A model generated the notes under the pieces. That model was not told the DNA's origin and ran no database searches. It saw nothing but the letters and a program-made list of their open reading frames with translations. Shown here piece after piece: positions 54,067-62,755 of a DNA stretch of 64,000 nt. A program made the translations under genes and the position numbers. This DNA is from Bacteroidetes bacterium SW_9_63_38 (GTDB lineage Bacteria > Bacteroidota > Rhodothermia > Rhodothermales > Salinibacteraceae). The stretch spans positions 219,427-283,426 of the forward strand of contig PXUA01000019.1 in the NCBI GenBank assembly GCA_003022435.1, written 5' to 3'. The stretch's first letter is position 1. The number at the start of each line of letters is the position of its first letter.

Positions 54067-54494
54067 CCCTTCTCCTCGTCCACACTGCCGCCACCCTGGC
54101 CCTGTGGGGCGTGATCCTGGTGGTGCAGCTCGTGCACTACCCGCTGTTTCGGCTTGTAGGGACGAGCACCTACGTGAAGTACCAGACCGAACACATGCGC
54201 CGCATCACCTGGATTGTGGCGCCGCTCATGACGACGGAGCTCGTCACCGCCGGATTCCTCGCCTGGGCGCCGCCCGCTGCCGTTCCGGACTGGCAGGCGT
54301 GGGCGGGGCTGGGACTGGTGCTGTTCATCTGGGGCATCACGGGCCTCGTCCAGGTGCCGCTCCACAGCCGCCTCACCGACGGCTTCGACGCCGCGGCCCA
54401 CCGCCGGCTCGTGCGCACCAACTGGCTCCGCACCGGCGCCTGGACCCTGCGAGCCGGGCTCGCGGTCTGGATGCTTGCCCTATCCCTTCGGTAG
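54063..54494 (+). CDS. Four-TM membrane protein
   Basis: A 143-residue protein with four hydrophobic segments (about residues 3-24, 50-68, 80-97, 122-141). The loop VQLVHYPLFRLVG and HSRLTDGFDAAAHRRLVRTNWLRTGAW are characteristic of a family often found beside photolyase or FAD-oxidoreductase genes; function unknown. The start overlaps the stop of the flavoprotein gene, indicating one operon of at least three genes from 51324. Confidence 0.82.
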   Translation: MTLLLVHTAATLALWGVILVVQLVHYPLFRLVGTSTYVKYQTEHMRRITWIVAPLMTTELVTAGFLAWAPPAAVPDWQAWAGLGLVLFIWGITGLVQVPLHSRLTDGFDAAAHRRLVRTNWLRTGAWTLRAGLAVWMLALSLR

Positions 54495-54817
54495 CATCAA
54501 CGCCCAGGGCGAATCAACGCGAACCGTCGTCCGGATCGGCGAAACGCTCCCCCTCCCGCCCTACACGCATTCGCGATGGGTCCCATCCGAACGGGAGACG
54601 CAGCCCGGCCGCGCCGTGTCCAACCACACGGCTCTGGCCGAGCGATGTCCATCGTCTCGTAGCACCGCCGCGGTGGTGCTGAGCGGAATTTAGAAGCGTC
54701 CATGCCTCCGTGCATCTACGCTTGTACGGGCGACCGGGGCATTGCGATCGTCCCTCGTGGCAAATATCATGGGACCCTCTTCCTTCACTCTATCTTTGCA
54801 AATCCGTTGTCGTCGTC
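54495..54817. other. Gene-free region upstream of glutamate dehydrogenase
   Basis: No gene is seen in 323 bases. A short GCGTCCATGCCTCCGTGCATC stretch (split units of the GGANGC family, inverse) lies at about 54696-54718, and an AT-rich patch at 54775-54810 may hold the promoter of the dehydrogenase. Confidence 0.4.
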
Positions 54818-56056
54818 ATGTCTGGAAGCGCGTACGAAACCACAAACAAGTATTTACAAGACGGTTTTGATGCCCTTGGACTCAACCCCAAGACCGAGCA
54901 CATGCTCAAGACCCCGTCCCGCGAGGTGCGGGTGGAGCTTGTGATCACGCGCGACGACGGGTCGGTGGGCAACTTCATCGGGTACCGCGTACAGCACGAC
55001 AACGCCCGCGGTCCGTTCAAAGGTGGGCTCCGCTACGCGCCGAGTGTGAACCGCGACGAGGTGCAGTCACTGGCGAGTCTCATGACCTGGAAGACGGCCC
55101 TGATCGACGTGCCGTACGGCGGGGCGAAGGGGGGCATTCAGGCCGACTGCCGCGACCTGAGCACCAGCGAGGTCGAGCGCTTGACGCGTCGGCTCGTCGA
55201 GACGGTGCACGAGTTCATCGGCCCCACGGAGGACATCCCGGCGCCCGACATGAACACCGACGGCCAGGTTATGGCGTGGCTCTTCGACGAGTACTCGAAC
55301 TTTCACGGCTTCGAACCGGCGGTGGTGACGGGCAAGCCCGTCGATGTCCACGGGTCGGTGGGCCGAGACGCCGCCACGGGCCGCGGATGCATGTTTGCCC
55401 TCCGCGAAGTGATGAATTACGACGGCGAGCAGTTGGAGGGCACCGACATTGCGATTCAGGGGTTTGGCAATGTCGGGAGTTGGGCTGCACGACTGCTCCA
55501 CGAAAAAGGGGCCAACATCATTGCCGTGAGCGATATCACCGGTGGCTACTGCGACCCCACGGGGCTCGACATCCCCGCCGTCTACGAGCACGTGGTTGCG
55601 GAAGGGGACCTGGAGACCTTCGACGATGCCGACGCCATTTCCAACGAGGAACTCTTCACCCTGGACTGCGACGTGCTGATGCCGGCGGCCATTGGGGGGG
55701 TTCTCACCGAAGAGAACGCCGACGACGTGCAGGCCGACTACGTGTTGGAGGCGGCCAACGGTCCCACCACCTACCCCGCCGACAAGATCCTGGAGAATCG
55801 CGGTGTAACCTGCATTCCCGACATCTACGCCAATGCCGGCGGTGTAACGGTTAGCTACTTCGAGTGGACCCAAAACATCCAACACTTTAGCTGGAACGAG
55901 ACGGAGATCAACGACCAACTGGAAGAGCGCTTCGTGGACGCGCACGAGGCCATCCGGCAGACGATGGAAGAGGAAGACGTGTCGATGCGTGTCGCGGCCT
56001 TCATGAACGCCATCGAGCGGGTATGCCACGCGACTGAGATGCGCGGACTGCAGTAA
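54818..56056 (+). CDS. Glu/Leu/Phe/Val dehydrogenase (glutamate dehydrogenase type)
   Basis: A 412-residue NAD(P)-dependent enzyme linking 2-oxoglutarate and ammonium to glutamate. Substrate and catalytic residues are seen in GPFKGGLRYAP, PYGGAKGGIQ (catalytic Lys) and IPAPDMNTDGQVM (Asp); the nucleotide-binding loop is IQGFGNVGSWAARLLHEKG. The ending WTQNIQHFSWNE fits GDH. The ATG at 54818 (MSGSAYETTNKYL) gives the family N-terminus. Glutamate is a main counter-ion and nitrogen hub in halophiles. It is followed by a DUF427 gene on the same strand. Confidence 0.94.
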   Translation: MSGSAYETTNKYLQDGFDALGLNPKTEHMLKTPSREVRVELVITRDDGSVGNFIGYRVQHDNARGPFKGGLRYAPSVNRDEVQSLASLMTWKTALIDVPYGGAKGGIQADCRDLSTSEVERLTRRLVETVHEFIGPTEDIPAPDMNTDGQVMAWLFDEYSNFHGFEPAVVTGKPVDVHGSVGRDAATGRGCMFALREVMNYDGEQLEGTDIAIQGFGNVGSWAARLLHEKGANIIAVSDITGGYCDPTGLDIPAVYEHVVAEGDLETFDDADAISNEELFTLDCDVLMPAAIGGVLTEENADDVQADYVLEAANGPTTYPADKILENRGVTCIPDIYANAGGVTVSYFEWTQNIQHFSWNETEINDQLEERFVDAHEAIRQTMEEEDVSMRVAAFMNAIERVCHATEMRGLQ

Positions 56057-56180
56057 CGGACGGCGTGCATGCCGGGCTGCAACGTCCTCGTGATTCTGAG
56101 CAGTAAGGTGGGCACGCGACGACGAGTGGGACGTATCATCTCACAACTAGTCTTAGTAACCGTCCAATCAGTGAACCCTC

Positions 56181-56477
56181 ATGCAAGCAACGTTCAACGG
56201 AGTCGTCATCGCGGAGTCCGAGAACACCGTGGTCGTCGAGAACAACCACTACTTCCCGCCCGAGGCGCTGAACGAGGAGCATCTGGACGCGAGCGACCAC
56301 AGGACGACGTGTCCGTGGAAGGGGAAGGCGCACTACTACGACATCGTCGCCGGTGGGGAGCGGTCGGAGGACGCGGCATGGTACTATCCGGACCCGTCCG
56401 AGGCCGCGTCGGAGATCGAAGACCACGTGGCGTTTTACACGTCGAAGGTGGACGTGACGGAGGGCGCTCCCGCGTAG
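56181..56477 (+). CDS. DUF427 domain protein
   Basis: A 98-residue single-domain protein. The family block is complete: MQATFNGVVIAESENTVVVE, YFPPEAL, TTCPWKGKAHYYDI and AWYYPDPSEAASEIEDHVAFY. The function is unknown; many members occur next to redox genes. It is 21 bp upstream of the ferredoxin gene on the same strand, so co-expression is likely. Confidence 0.9.
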   Translation: MQATFNGVVIAESENTVVVENNHYFPPEALNEEHLDASDHRTTCPWKGKAHYYDIVAGGERSEDAAWYYPDPSEAASEIEDHVAFYTSKVDVTEGAPA

Positions 56478-56498
56478 CATGTTGTGACCGAGTCGCCC

Positions 56499-56837
56499 AT
56501 GGCAGACGCGACTTCGTTTCATTCGGTCCGGGTGCATGATGGAGAGGCGTGGCATACGTTGGACGTGCAGGAGGGAGCCAACCTCCGGCGCGTCCTGCTC
56601 CGGCACGACCTTTCACCCTACACGCGGTGGACCGAAACGGCCAATTGCGGGGGACGGGGGCTGTGTGCCACCTGTGGCGTCCGGTTTGACGAGCCGCCGG
56701 TTCCCACGCACTGGCATGATCGTCTTGCGGCCCGGTATGGATACCCGCGGTTGTCCTGTCAGATCACCGTGGACCGCCCCTTGACTGTCTACCTGCTTCC
56801 GGACAAGAACATCTGGGGCGGACGCGTCTCCGAGTAA
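56499..56837 (+). CDS. 2Fe-2S ferredoxin
   Basis: A 112-residue plant-type ferredoxin domain. Cluster ligands: Cys in TANCGGRGLCATCGVRF (CxxxxxCxxC spacing) and the distant Cys in YPRLSCQITVDRPL. The ATG at 56499 is used; a GTG at 56484 would add five residues. It is probably an electron carrier; partners cannot be named, though IspH and other Fe-S enzymes in the window need such donors. It ends the gdh-side group; a repeat-bearing gap follows. Confidence 0.9.
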   Translation: MADATSFHSVRVHDGEAWHTLDVQEGANLRRVLLRHDLSPYTRWTETANCGGRGLCATCGVRFDEPPVPTHWHDRLAARYGYPRLSCQITVDRPLTVYLLPDKNIWGGRVSE

Positions 56838-57170
56838 ACAGCCGTTTCTTCGGAATGGGGGAAAACGGGTCCTTCTGTCGCCGTGTACAGTCTATGGCCG
56901 AGTCGACCGCCGCGTCTGCGAAAGACGAATCGTGCACCACTGTCCGTCGTCGGACCACTGCCGTCCTAGATGGCGACACGGATGACATCGATCAATAGCA
57001 TCAGGATGCCCACGTCAGCGACCTCGGTCGGCAGTTTTCGGGGGATGCGTGAACCGGGATGCGTGAACCGGGATCTGGGGGCGGCCGGACCCGCCCCTCG
57101 TGCATCCCGCCTCACGCTCTGCTGATTGCCTTCGTCCGCTCCACTTTTTCTTGCAATTTGCTGCTTCCGC
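56838..57170. repeat. Gap with 14-base direct repeats and hairpins
   Basis: GGGATGCGTGAACC occurs twice in tandem (57043-57070), followed by GGGATC; GCATCCCGCCTCACGC at about 57102-57117 can pair with it. A related CTTCACG/GGATCCCG stretch is found at 33527. No gene is seen. Confidence 0.65.
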
Positions 57171-59717
57171 ATGAGCTGGTCGGTTCCCTGGATTCTCAAG
57201 ATGGCGTGGCGCGACAGCCGGGGCAGCCGCAAGCGCCTGGCGCTGTACCTGTCGGCCATGGTGCTGGGCGTAGCGGCGCTCGTGGCCATCCGCGGCTTCG
57301 GAGACAACATGAGCCGGACGGTTGACCAGGAAGCGAAGACCCTGCTGGGGGCGGACCTTCGGTTTGAGGCCGAGCAGCCGTTCGACGATTCCACGAAGGC
57401 TCTTATCGATTCGGCCGGCGGTACCCAGGCGCGGCGCATTTCGTTCGGGTCGATGGCTGTCTTTCCGAAGACTGGGGACACTCGTCTCACGGCAGTCCGG
57501 GCCGTGGAGGGTGAGTACCCCTTCTACGGCACACTCGAGACCCGTCCCGACAGTGCGGCGGTCCGCTACCAGACGGGGCAGCGTGCGCTCGTGGCGAGTA
57601 CGCTGATGACCCAGTACGACGTGCAGGTGGGCGACGCGGTACGCATTGGACGCGTGACCTACGAGATTGTGGGGGAGATCAAGCAGGCGCCGGGCGAGTC
57701 GTCGTTCAGTGCGGCGGCCCGACCGCCGATCTATGTGCCGCGTGCGGAGGTCGATACGTCGCTGCTGGGGCGGGGCAGTCTTGCGGAGTACGAGGTGTAC
57801 TTCAAGTTTGAGGGGAACCGCGACATCCAGCAGCTGGTGAGTGGGATCGAGACGTTTGCCGAGCGACGCGACCTGGACATCGACACGGTTGAGGAAGAGG
57901 CGGAGAACTGGAAGGAGGGGTTGAGCAATCTCTACCGATTCCTCAGTCTCGTCGGATTCGTGGCGCTGTTGTTGGGCAGTCTCGGGGTGGCCAGCGCCGT
58001 GCACGTATACGTGCGGCGCCGTCTCGAGTCGATTGCTGTCCTCCGGTGCCTGGGAGCGTCGGCGGGGAAGACGTTCCGCATTTACCTCGCGCAGTCCGCC
58101 GTACTGGGGCTGCTGGGGGCGGGGGTGGGAAGTCTGGTGGGCGTCGGGTTTCAGGCATACGTTCCGCGCCTGCTCGCCGATTTCCTGCCGTTCGAGATCG
58201 ACGTTGCATTTTCGGGATCGGCCCTCGGCCTGGGATTGGGGGTAGGGCTGGGGGTCACGTTGCTCTTTGCGCTGTGGCCGTTGTTGGAGGTGCGCGGCGT
58301 GTCGCCGCTCCGCGCGCTGCGGTCGAATGTAGAGCCGTCCACCGGCGGCTGGCGCGATCCGGCGCGCTGGGGGGTGGCGGGGCTCGTAGCCGCGGGCGTG
58401 ACCGGCGTGTCGCTCCTGCAGGCCCCCACCTGGCAGATTGGTCTTGGCTACGCCGGGGGCGTCGCGGCGGTGTTCGGCGTGCTGGCGCTCGTGTCGTGGG
58501 GCATCGTCGCGGGCGTGCGCCGCTTTTTCCCAACCTCCTGGTCGTACCCGTGGCGGCAGGGCCTGGCCAACCTGTACCGCCCGCAGAACCAGACGACGGT
58601 GCTCATGCTGGCGCTGGGGCTGGGAACCTTTCTCATCGTGACGCTCTTTCTGACGCAGCGCACCCTGCTGGAGCAAATCCGCGTGACCGGCGGCGAGGGG
58701 CGGCCCAATCTCGTCCTGTTCGACGTGCAGAGCGATCAGATGGCCGGTGTGACGAACCTCGTCGAGAGCGAGGGCCTACCCGTGATGCAGAACGAGCCGA
58801 TCGTGACGATGCGGCTGCACGGGGTTGAGGGCCGCTCCGTGGCCGCGATCCGGCGTGACTCCACGACCAATGCCACCTGGGCCCACGAGCGCGAGTATCG
58901 CGTCACCTACCGCGATCACCCTACCAAGAGCGAGACAATTACGGAGGGCACGTTCGTGGGGCAGGTGCAGGGCAACCCGTTTCAGACCGGCGAGGCCGTA
59001 CCCATCTCCATCGAACAGGAGATTGCACGAGAGGAACTCGATGTTGGGGTCGGCGACACCCTCACGTTCGACGTACAGGGACGAAAAATCGAGGGGTACG
59101 TGTCCAGCATCCGGGCGGTCGACTGGCAGCGGATCGGCACCAACTACTTCGTGGTCTTCCCGGAGGGGGTACTGGAAAAGGCGCCTCGGATGAACGTACT
59201 GCTCAGTCGGACCTCCAGTGACGAGCAGTCGGCTGGTGTGCAGCGGCGCCTCGTGCAGGAGTATCCCAACGTGTCGGCCATCGACCTGTCGCTGGTCCTG
59301 TCGACCGTGAAGGATCTGTTCGGGCGCCTGTCGTACGTGATCCGGTTCATGGCCGCCTTCAGCATTCTCACGGGCCTGATCGTGCTGGCGGGAGCAGTTG
59401 TGGTGAGCCGCTACCAGCGGGCCGAGGAGAGCGTGTTGCTGAAGACTCTGGGCGCCTCGCGTCGCACCGTGCTTCTCATTATGACCGTCGAGTACCTATT
59501 TCTCGGCGTCTTTGCAGCTGTTACTGGCATCCTGCTGGCGCTCGTCGCGGCCTGGAGCCTGTCGTACTTCGTATTCGAGGGGCCGTTTGTGGTCGCACCG
59601 TGGGCGCTGCTCGGCACGTTCGTTGCGGTGGTGGGGCTCACCATTGCCATCGGGCTCTTCAACAGCCGCGGCCTCTACGACCGGCCGCCGATGGAGGTGC
59701 TGCGGGCAGAAGTGTAG
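57171..59717 (+). CDS. Large ABC transporter permease (FtsX-like, YbbP-type)
   Basis: An 848-residue inner-membrane protein. An N-terminal membrane span (ALYLSAMVLGVAALVAI) and a large MacB-like periplasmic domain precede three spans with FtsX motif (VGFVALLLGSLGVASAVHVYV, RRLESIAVLRCLGAS); a second set of the same arrangement ends the protein (RYQRAEESVLLKTLGASRRTV). This two-FtsX layout is that of YbbP-type permeases, which usually pair with a YbbA ATPase. No ATPase gene lies beside it. The likely task is extraction of lipids or lipoproteins. ATG at 57171 (MSWSVPWILKMAWRD). Confidence 0.9.
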   Translation: MSWSVPWILKMAWRDSRGSRKRLALYLSAMVLGVAALVAIRGFGDNMSRTVDQEAKTLLGADLRFEAEQPFDDSTKALIDSAGGTQARRISFGSMAVFPKTGDTRLTAVRAVEGEYPFYGTLETRPDSAAVRYQTGQRALVASTLMTQYDVQVGDAVRIGRVTYEIVGEIKQAPGESSFSAAARPPIYVPRAEVDTSLLGRGSLAEYEVYFKFEGNRDIQQLVSGIETFAERRDLDIDTVEEEAENWKEGLSNLYRFLSLVGFVALLLGSLGVASAVHVYVRRRLESIAVLRCLGASAGKTFRIYLAQSAVLGLLGAGVGSLVGVGFQAYVPRLLADFLPFEIDVAFSGSALGLGLGVGLGVTLLFALWPLLEVRGVSPLRALRSNVEPSTGGWRDPARWGVAGLVAAGVTGVSLLQAPTWQIGLGYAGGVAAVFGVLALVSWGIVAGVRRFFPTSWSYPWRQGLANLYRPQNQTTVLMLALGLGTFLIVTLFLTQRTLLEQIRVTGGEGRPNLVLFDVQSDQMAGVTNLVESEGLPVMQNEPIVTMRLHGVEGRSVAAIRRDSTTNATWAHEREYRVTYRDHPTKSETITEGTFVGQVQGNPFQTGEAVPISIEQEIAREELDVGVGDTLTFDVQGRKIEGYVSSIRAVDWQRIGTNYFVVFPEGVLEKAPRMNVLLSRTSSDEQSAGVQRRLVQEYPNVSAIDLSLVLSTVKDLFGRLSYVIRFMAAFSILTGLIVLAGAVVVSRYQRAEESVLLKTLGASRRTVLLIMTVEYLFLGVFAAVTGILLALVAAWSLSYFVFEGPFVVAPWALLGTFVAVVGLTIAIGLFNSRGLYDRPPMEVLRAEV

Positions 59718-59858
59718 GAGACCTCCGTGGAACGGCGGTCGAAGCGAGCGTCGGCCGATTCCATCGAAGACCGGACGGAGGATGGGGCCGGGGCTCGCTC
59801 GGCCTCGATGCCGAACCGACAAGTCCACTCTGCAGCAACTGAGCGTATATTCGATCCG

Positions 59859-60593
59859 ATGCCTGACTTGAACGAGCAGATCAGTATTGATGCCGTGACG
59901 GAGCGCCTGCGGGCCGTTCGGGAGCGGGTGGCGCAGGCCTGTGAGCGTGCCGGCCGGGCGGACGAGCCCATGATCGTTGGCGTGTCGAAGACGTTTCCGC
60001 TCCGGGCCGTTGAGGCCGGACAGGCGGCCGGGCTCACCCACTTCGGCGAGAACCGGGGCCGCGAGCTGCGGGACAAGGCGCGCTCGAAGATCGGCGCGTT
60101 CAAGGGCGGGGACGTGCACTGGCGCATGATCGGCCACCTGCAGACGAACAAGGCCAAGTTCGTGGCTCGTTACGCGGACTGGTTCGACGCGCTCGACCGG
60201 CCGGGCCTAGCCGAGGAACTCAACGGGCGAGCCGCCAGGAACAATCGGGTGCTTCCATGTCTGGTGCAGGTCAACGTCACGAGGCAGGAGCAGAAGTACG
60301 GCCTCCCCCCAGAGGCCACGCACGATTTTCTGGACCGGTGTGCGCAGTACGAGCACCTTGCCGTGAAGGGACTTATGGCCATGGGGTCGTTTACGGATGA
60401 GGTCGAAACAGTGCGAGGAGAGTTTCAAGAGATGCGAACTCTGCTTGAGACCTACGACGCCGCGGACAATCCACGGGTGGACATGGAGGAGTTGTCGATT
60501 GGGATGAGCAACGACTTCGAGGTGGCCGTCGAGGAGGGAAGTACGATGCTTCGGATCGGGAGCGCCATTTTCGGGCCCCGCGACTACGACTGA
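59859..60593 (+). CDS. yggS: YggS-family PLP homeostasis protein
   Basis: A 244-residue single-domain PLP-binding protein of fold type III. The PLP lysine lies in MIVGVSKTFPLRAV; conserved parts are HFGENRGRELRDK, VHWRMIGHLQTNKAK, LVQVNVTRQEQKYG, MGMSNDFEVAVEEG and IRIGSAIFG-like RIGSAIFGPRDYD. It buffers free pyridoxal phosphate in the cytoplasm and has no known catalytic activity. The ATG at 59859 gives the family length. It often neighbours divIVA, as it does here after 218 bp. Confidence 0.94.
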   Translation: MPDLNEQISIDAVTERLRAVRERVAQACERAGRADEPMIVGVSKTFPLRAVEAGQAAGLTHFGENRGRELRDKARSKIGAFKGGDVHWRMIGHLQTNKAKFVARYADWFDALDRPGLAEELNGRAARNNRVLPCLVQVNVTRQEQKYGLPPEATHDFLDRCAQYEHLAVKGLMAMGSFTDEVETVRGEFQEMRTLLETYDAADNPRVDMEELSIGMSNDFEVAVEEGSTMLRIGSAIFGPRDYD

Positions 60594-60811
60594 GGAAACA
60601 CGCGCCCGCAACCTCGTTGTTTATCTCTGTACCGAAACAGTAAAAGGCGAAGTAAGTGAAGCAAAAATAAAATGGGGAAAACGTCTGCCCTGTAGTTGCC
60701 CCCTGTCCCAGTTCCTACCCTGTACTCCATTCGGGACACGGCTCCCTCGTCCGGGTGGTGGGCGAGGAACAGGCCTCTCCGTGCGTACTGTCCCACTGAT
60801 TGACCAGCGTC

Positions 60812-62683
60812 ATGAAACTTACCCCGCTCGACATTCGGAAGCAGGACTTTGAGAAAAGCCTCCGCGGCTACAGTCCGGACGAGGTGGAGACCTTCCTGGA
60901 GATGGTGGCGGACCAGTGGGAGGAGATGGAGAACGAGCGCCGTCGCCTGGAGAACAAGGTCCAGGAGCTCGAAAACCAAATGGAGCACTACCAGCGCGTG
61001 GAGGAGGCGTTGCAGGAGGCGTTGGACCAGACGCGTCAGAATGCCAAGGAGAAGATTGAAAACGCCAAGCAAGAGGCGGAAAACATCGTCCAGGAGGCGA
61101 AGACGGAGGCTCAGGAAATCAAGCAGCGGGCCCAGGCGAAGCGCGACCAACTGGAGGCGGAGGCGAGCGCCGTGCAGAGTCGGCGCAACGAGGTCGTCGC
61201 TCGGCTCCGCGCCTTCCTGAATTCCGAGCTCGAGATTCTAGAGGAGTACCAGGAAAGTGGGGGACCCCCCCCGTCGCCGGAGTCGACATCGCAGGCGGGA
61301 ACCGCCGATGGGGAGCCGGATGTGAGTCCCCTCGACGAACCGCCCCCGCCCGAGGAGCCGTCCACGCCGGACGCGGCGACGGAGCAGCCGACGGCCGAGG
61401 CGGAACCGGCCCCGTCGGACATCGAGAGTATGGCGGACGACATTGCCGACGAGGCCGCGGCGGAACTGGATGAGGACGAGCCGTCCTCGGAAGAGGCCTC
61501 GACCGGAGAGCCGTCCGTGGAGGACGAGCCCACGGAGACGATTGAGCCGCCGATTCAGCGCACGCCGTCGGAAAAGCCGGAGGCCGACGAGTCGTCGCCG
61601 GTCGCGGATGAGCCTTCCGCGGCGTCGGCGGAGCCATCGACGCCCGTGGAGGAAGAGTCGGCTTCCGAACCAGAGGCGTCCTCCCCCGACGAGGTCGAAG
61701 AAGAAGAGGACTTTGCCGACGAGTTTGCAGATCTCCAGGGCTCGCTCTCCGACGTTCTCGGCAGTGATGACGAGTTCAAAGAGGAGCCCGCGGGCGATGA
61801 GGAAGATGTCGACGTTGTCGAGGGGGAACCGGAGGACGAGATGCCGGACGAGGACCCGTTCGACGACGAAGAGGACGAGATCTCCGGCATCTTCGGCTCG
61901 GATTCGCCGTCGGATGGGAGCGAACCGGCGGCGAGCGACGACTCGGCAGGGGCCACCTCGACGTCCGACCCCGCCGCGGAAGACGACGAAGAGGAGGGGA
62001 GTGGCAGCTATCGCTCCTTCGACGACATCCGAGATGAGATGAGGACGGAGGAGGAGCAGGAAACGGAGGCGCTCACTGATACCGCCGAAGACTCCGCCGA
62101 CGAGCCCGATCCGGACGACGAGTTCGCTGATACCTTCGACGAGCTCGACGAGGAGACGGGCGACCTGGACTTTTCCGCGGCGTTCGACGAGCCCGACGAG
62201 GAGGCCGCGACGGAGCAGGCTTCCCCGGAAGCCCCTTCCCCGGAAGCCCCTTCCCCGGAATCTACTTCCACGGACTCCGCGTCCACGGAGGCCGGGTCTG
62301 CAGAGCCGGACGAAGAGGCAGCCATACCGGCCCTGGGGGAGATTGAAGTCGGAGACGTAGGCAGCGAGGAGGAAGGAGAGACGCCGTCCGAAGACGAAAA
62401 AGACGACCTGGAACGGGCCATGCGGTCCCTCTTTCCGGTGCTACCGGATGAAGCCGAGTCGGAAGCGGGCGATGACGAGGATGAGGAGGACACCCGATCC
62501 ACGACTGAGACCCAGTTCGAGGCCATCAAGGAGGATGTTCAGAACCAGGGGACGGAGGCACCGGCCGACGAGGCGGAGGAGACACAGCAGACGGACGCGA
62601 AGAAAAAGTCCTCCCAGAAGCCGGACGAGGCATCGACCGAGGAAATCGAAAAGATCTGGAGCATCCTGGAGGATATGGAGTAA
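60812..62683 (+). CDS. divIVA: DivIVA-domain protein with very long acidic tail
   Basis: A 623-residue protein. Residues 1-150 are a DivIVA/GpsB-like domain (LTPLDIRKQDFEKSLRGYSPDEVETFLEMV) followed by a coiled coil. The rest, about 470 residues, is disordered-looking and extremely acidic, with Ser/Pro/Glu-rich blocks such as SPEAPSPEAPSPES, and ends with a short helix (TEEIEKIWSILEDME). Known DivIVA proteins mark curved membrane at poles and septa; the tail is not part of the family. The conserved C-terminal helix may be an interaction motif. ATG at 60812. yggS upstream supports a cell-division context. Confidence 0.9.
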   Translation: MKLTPLDIRKQDFEKSLRGYSPDEVETFLEMVADQWEEMENERRRLENKVQELENQMEHYQRVEEALQEALDQTRQNAKEKIENAKQEAENIVQEAKTEAQEIKQRAQAKRDQLEAEASAVQSRRNEVVARLRAFLNSELEILEEYQESGGPPPSPESTSQAGTADGEPDVSPLDEPPPPEEPSTPDAATEQPTAEAEPAPSDIESMADDIADEAAAELDEDEPSSEEASTGEPSVEDEPTETIEPPIQRTPSEKPEADESSPVADEPSAASAEPSTPVEEESASEPEASSPDEVEEEEDFADEFADLQGSLSDVLGSDDEFKEEPAGDEEDVDVVEGEPEDEMPDEDPFDDEEDEISGIFGSDSPSDGSEPAASDDSAGATSTSDPAAEDDEEEGSGSYRSFDDIRDEMRTEEEQETEALTDTAEDSADEPDPDDEFADTFDELDEETGDLDFSAAFDEPDEEAATEQASPEAPSPEAPSPESTSTDSASTEAGSAEPDEEAAIPALGEIEVGDVGSEEEGETPSEDEKDDLERAMRSLFPVLPDEAESEAGDDEDEEDTRSTTETQFEAIKEDVQNQGTEAPADEAEETQQTDAKKKSSQKPDEASTEEIEKIWSILEDME

Positions 62684-62755
62684 GCCCCGGCTCCTCCGTT
62701 CGGTTCCTGGAACGCTCCGGGTCCCGTAGGCGCGGCACGAACCACGGTCACTAGC

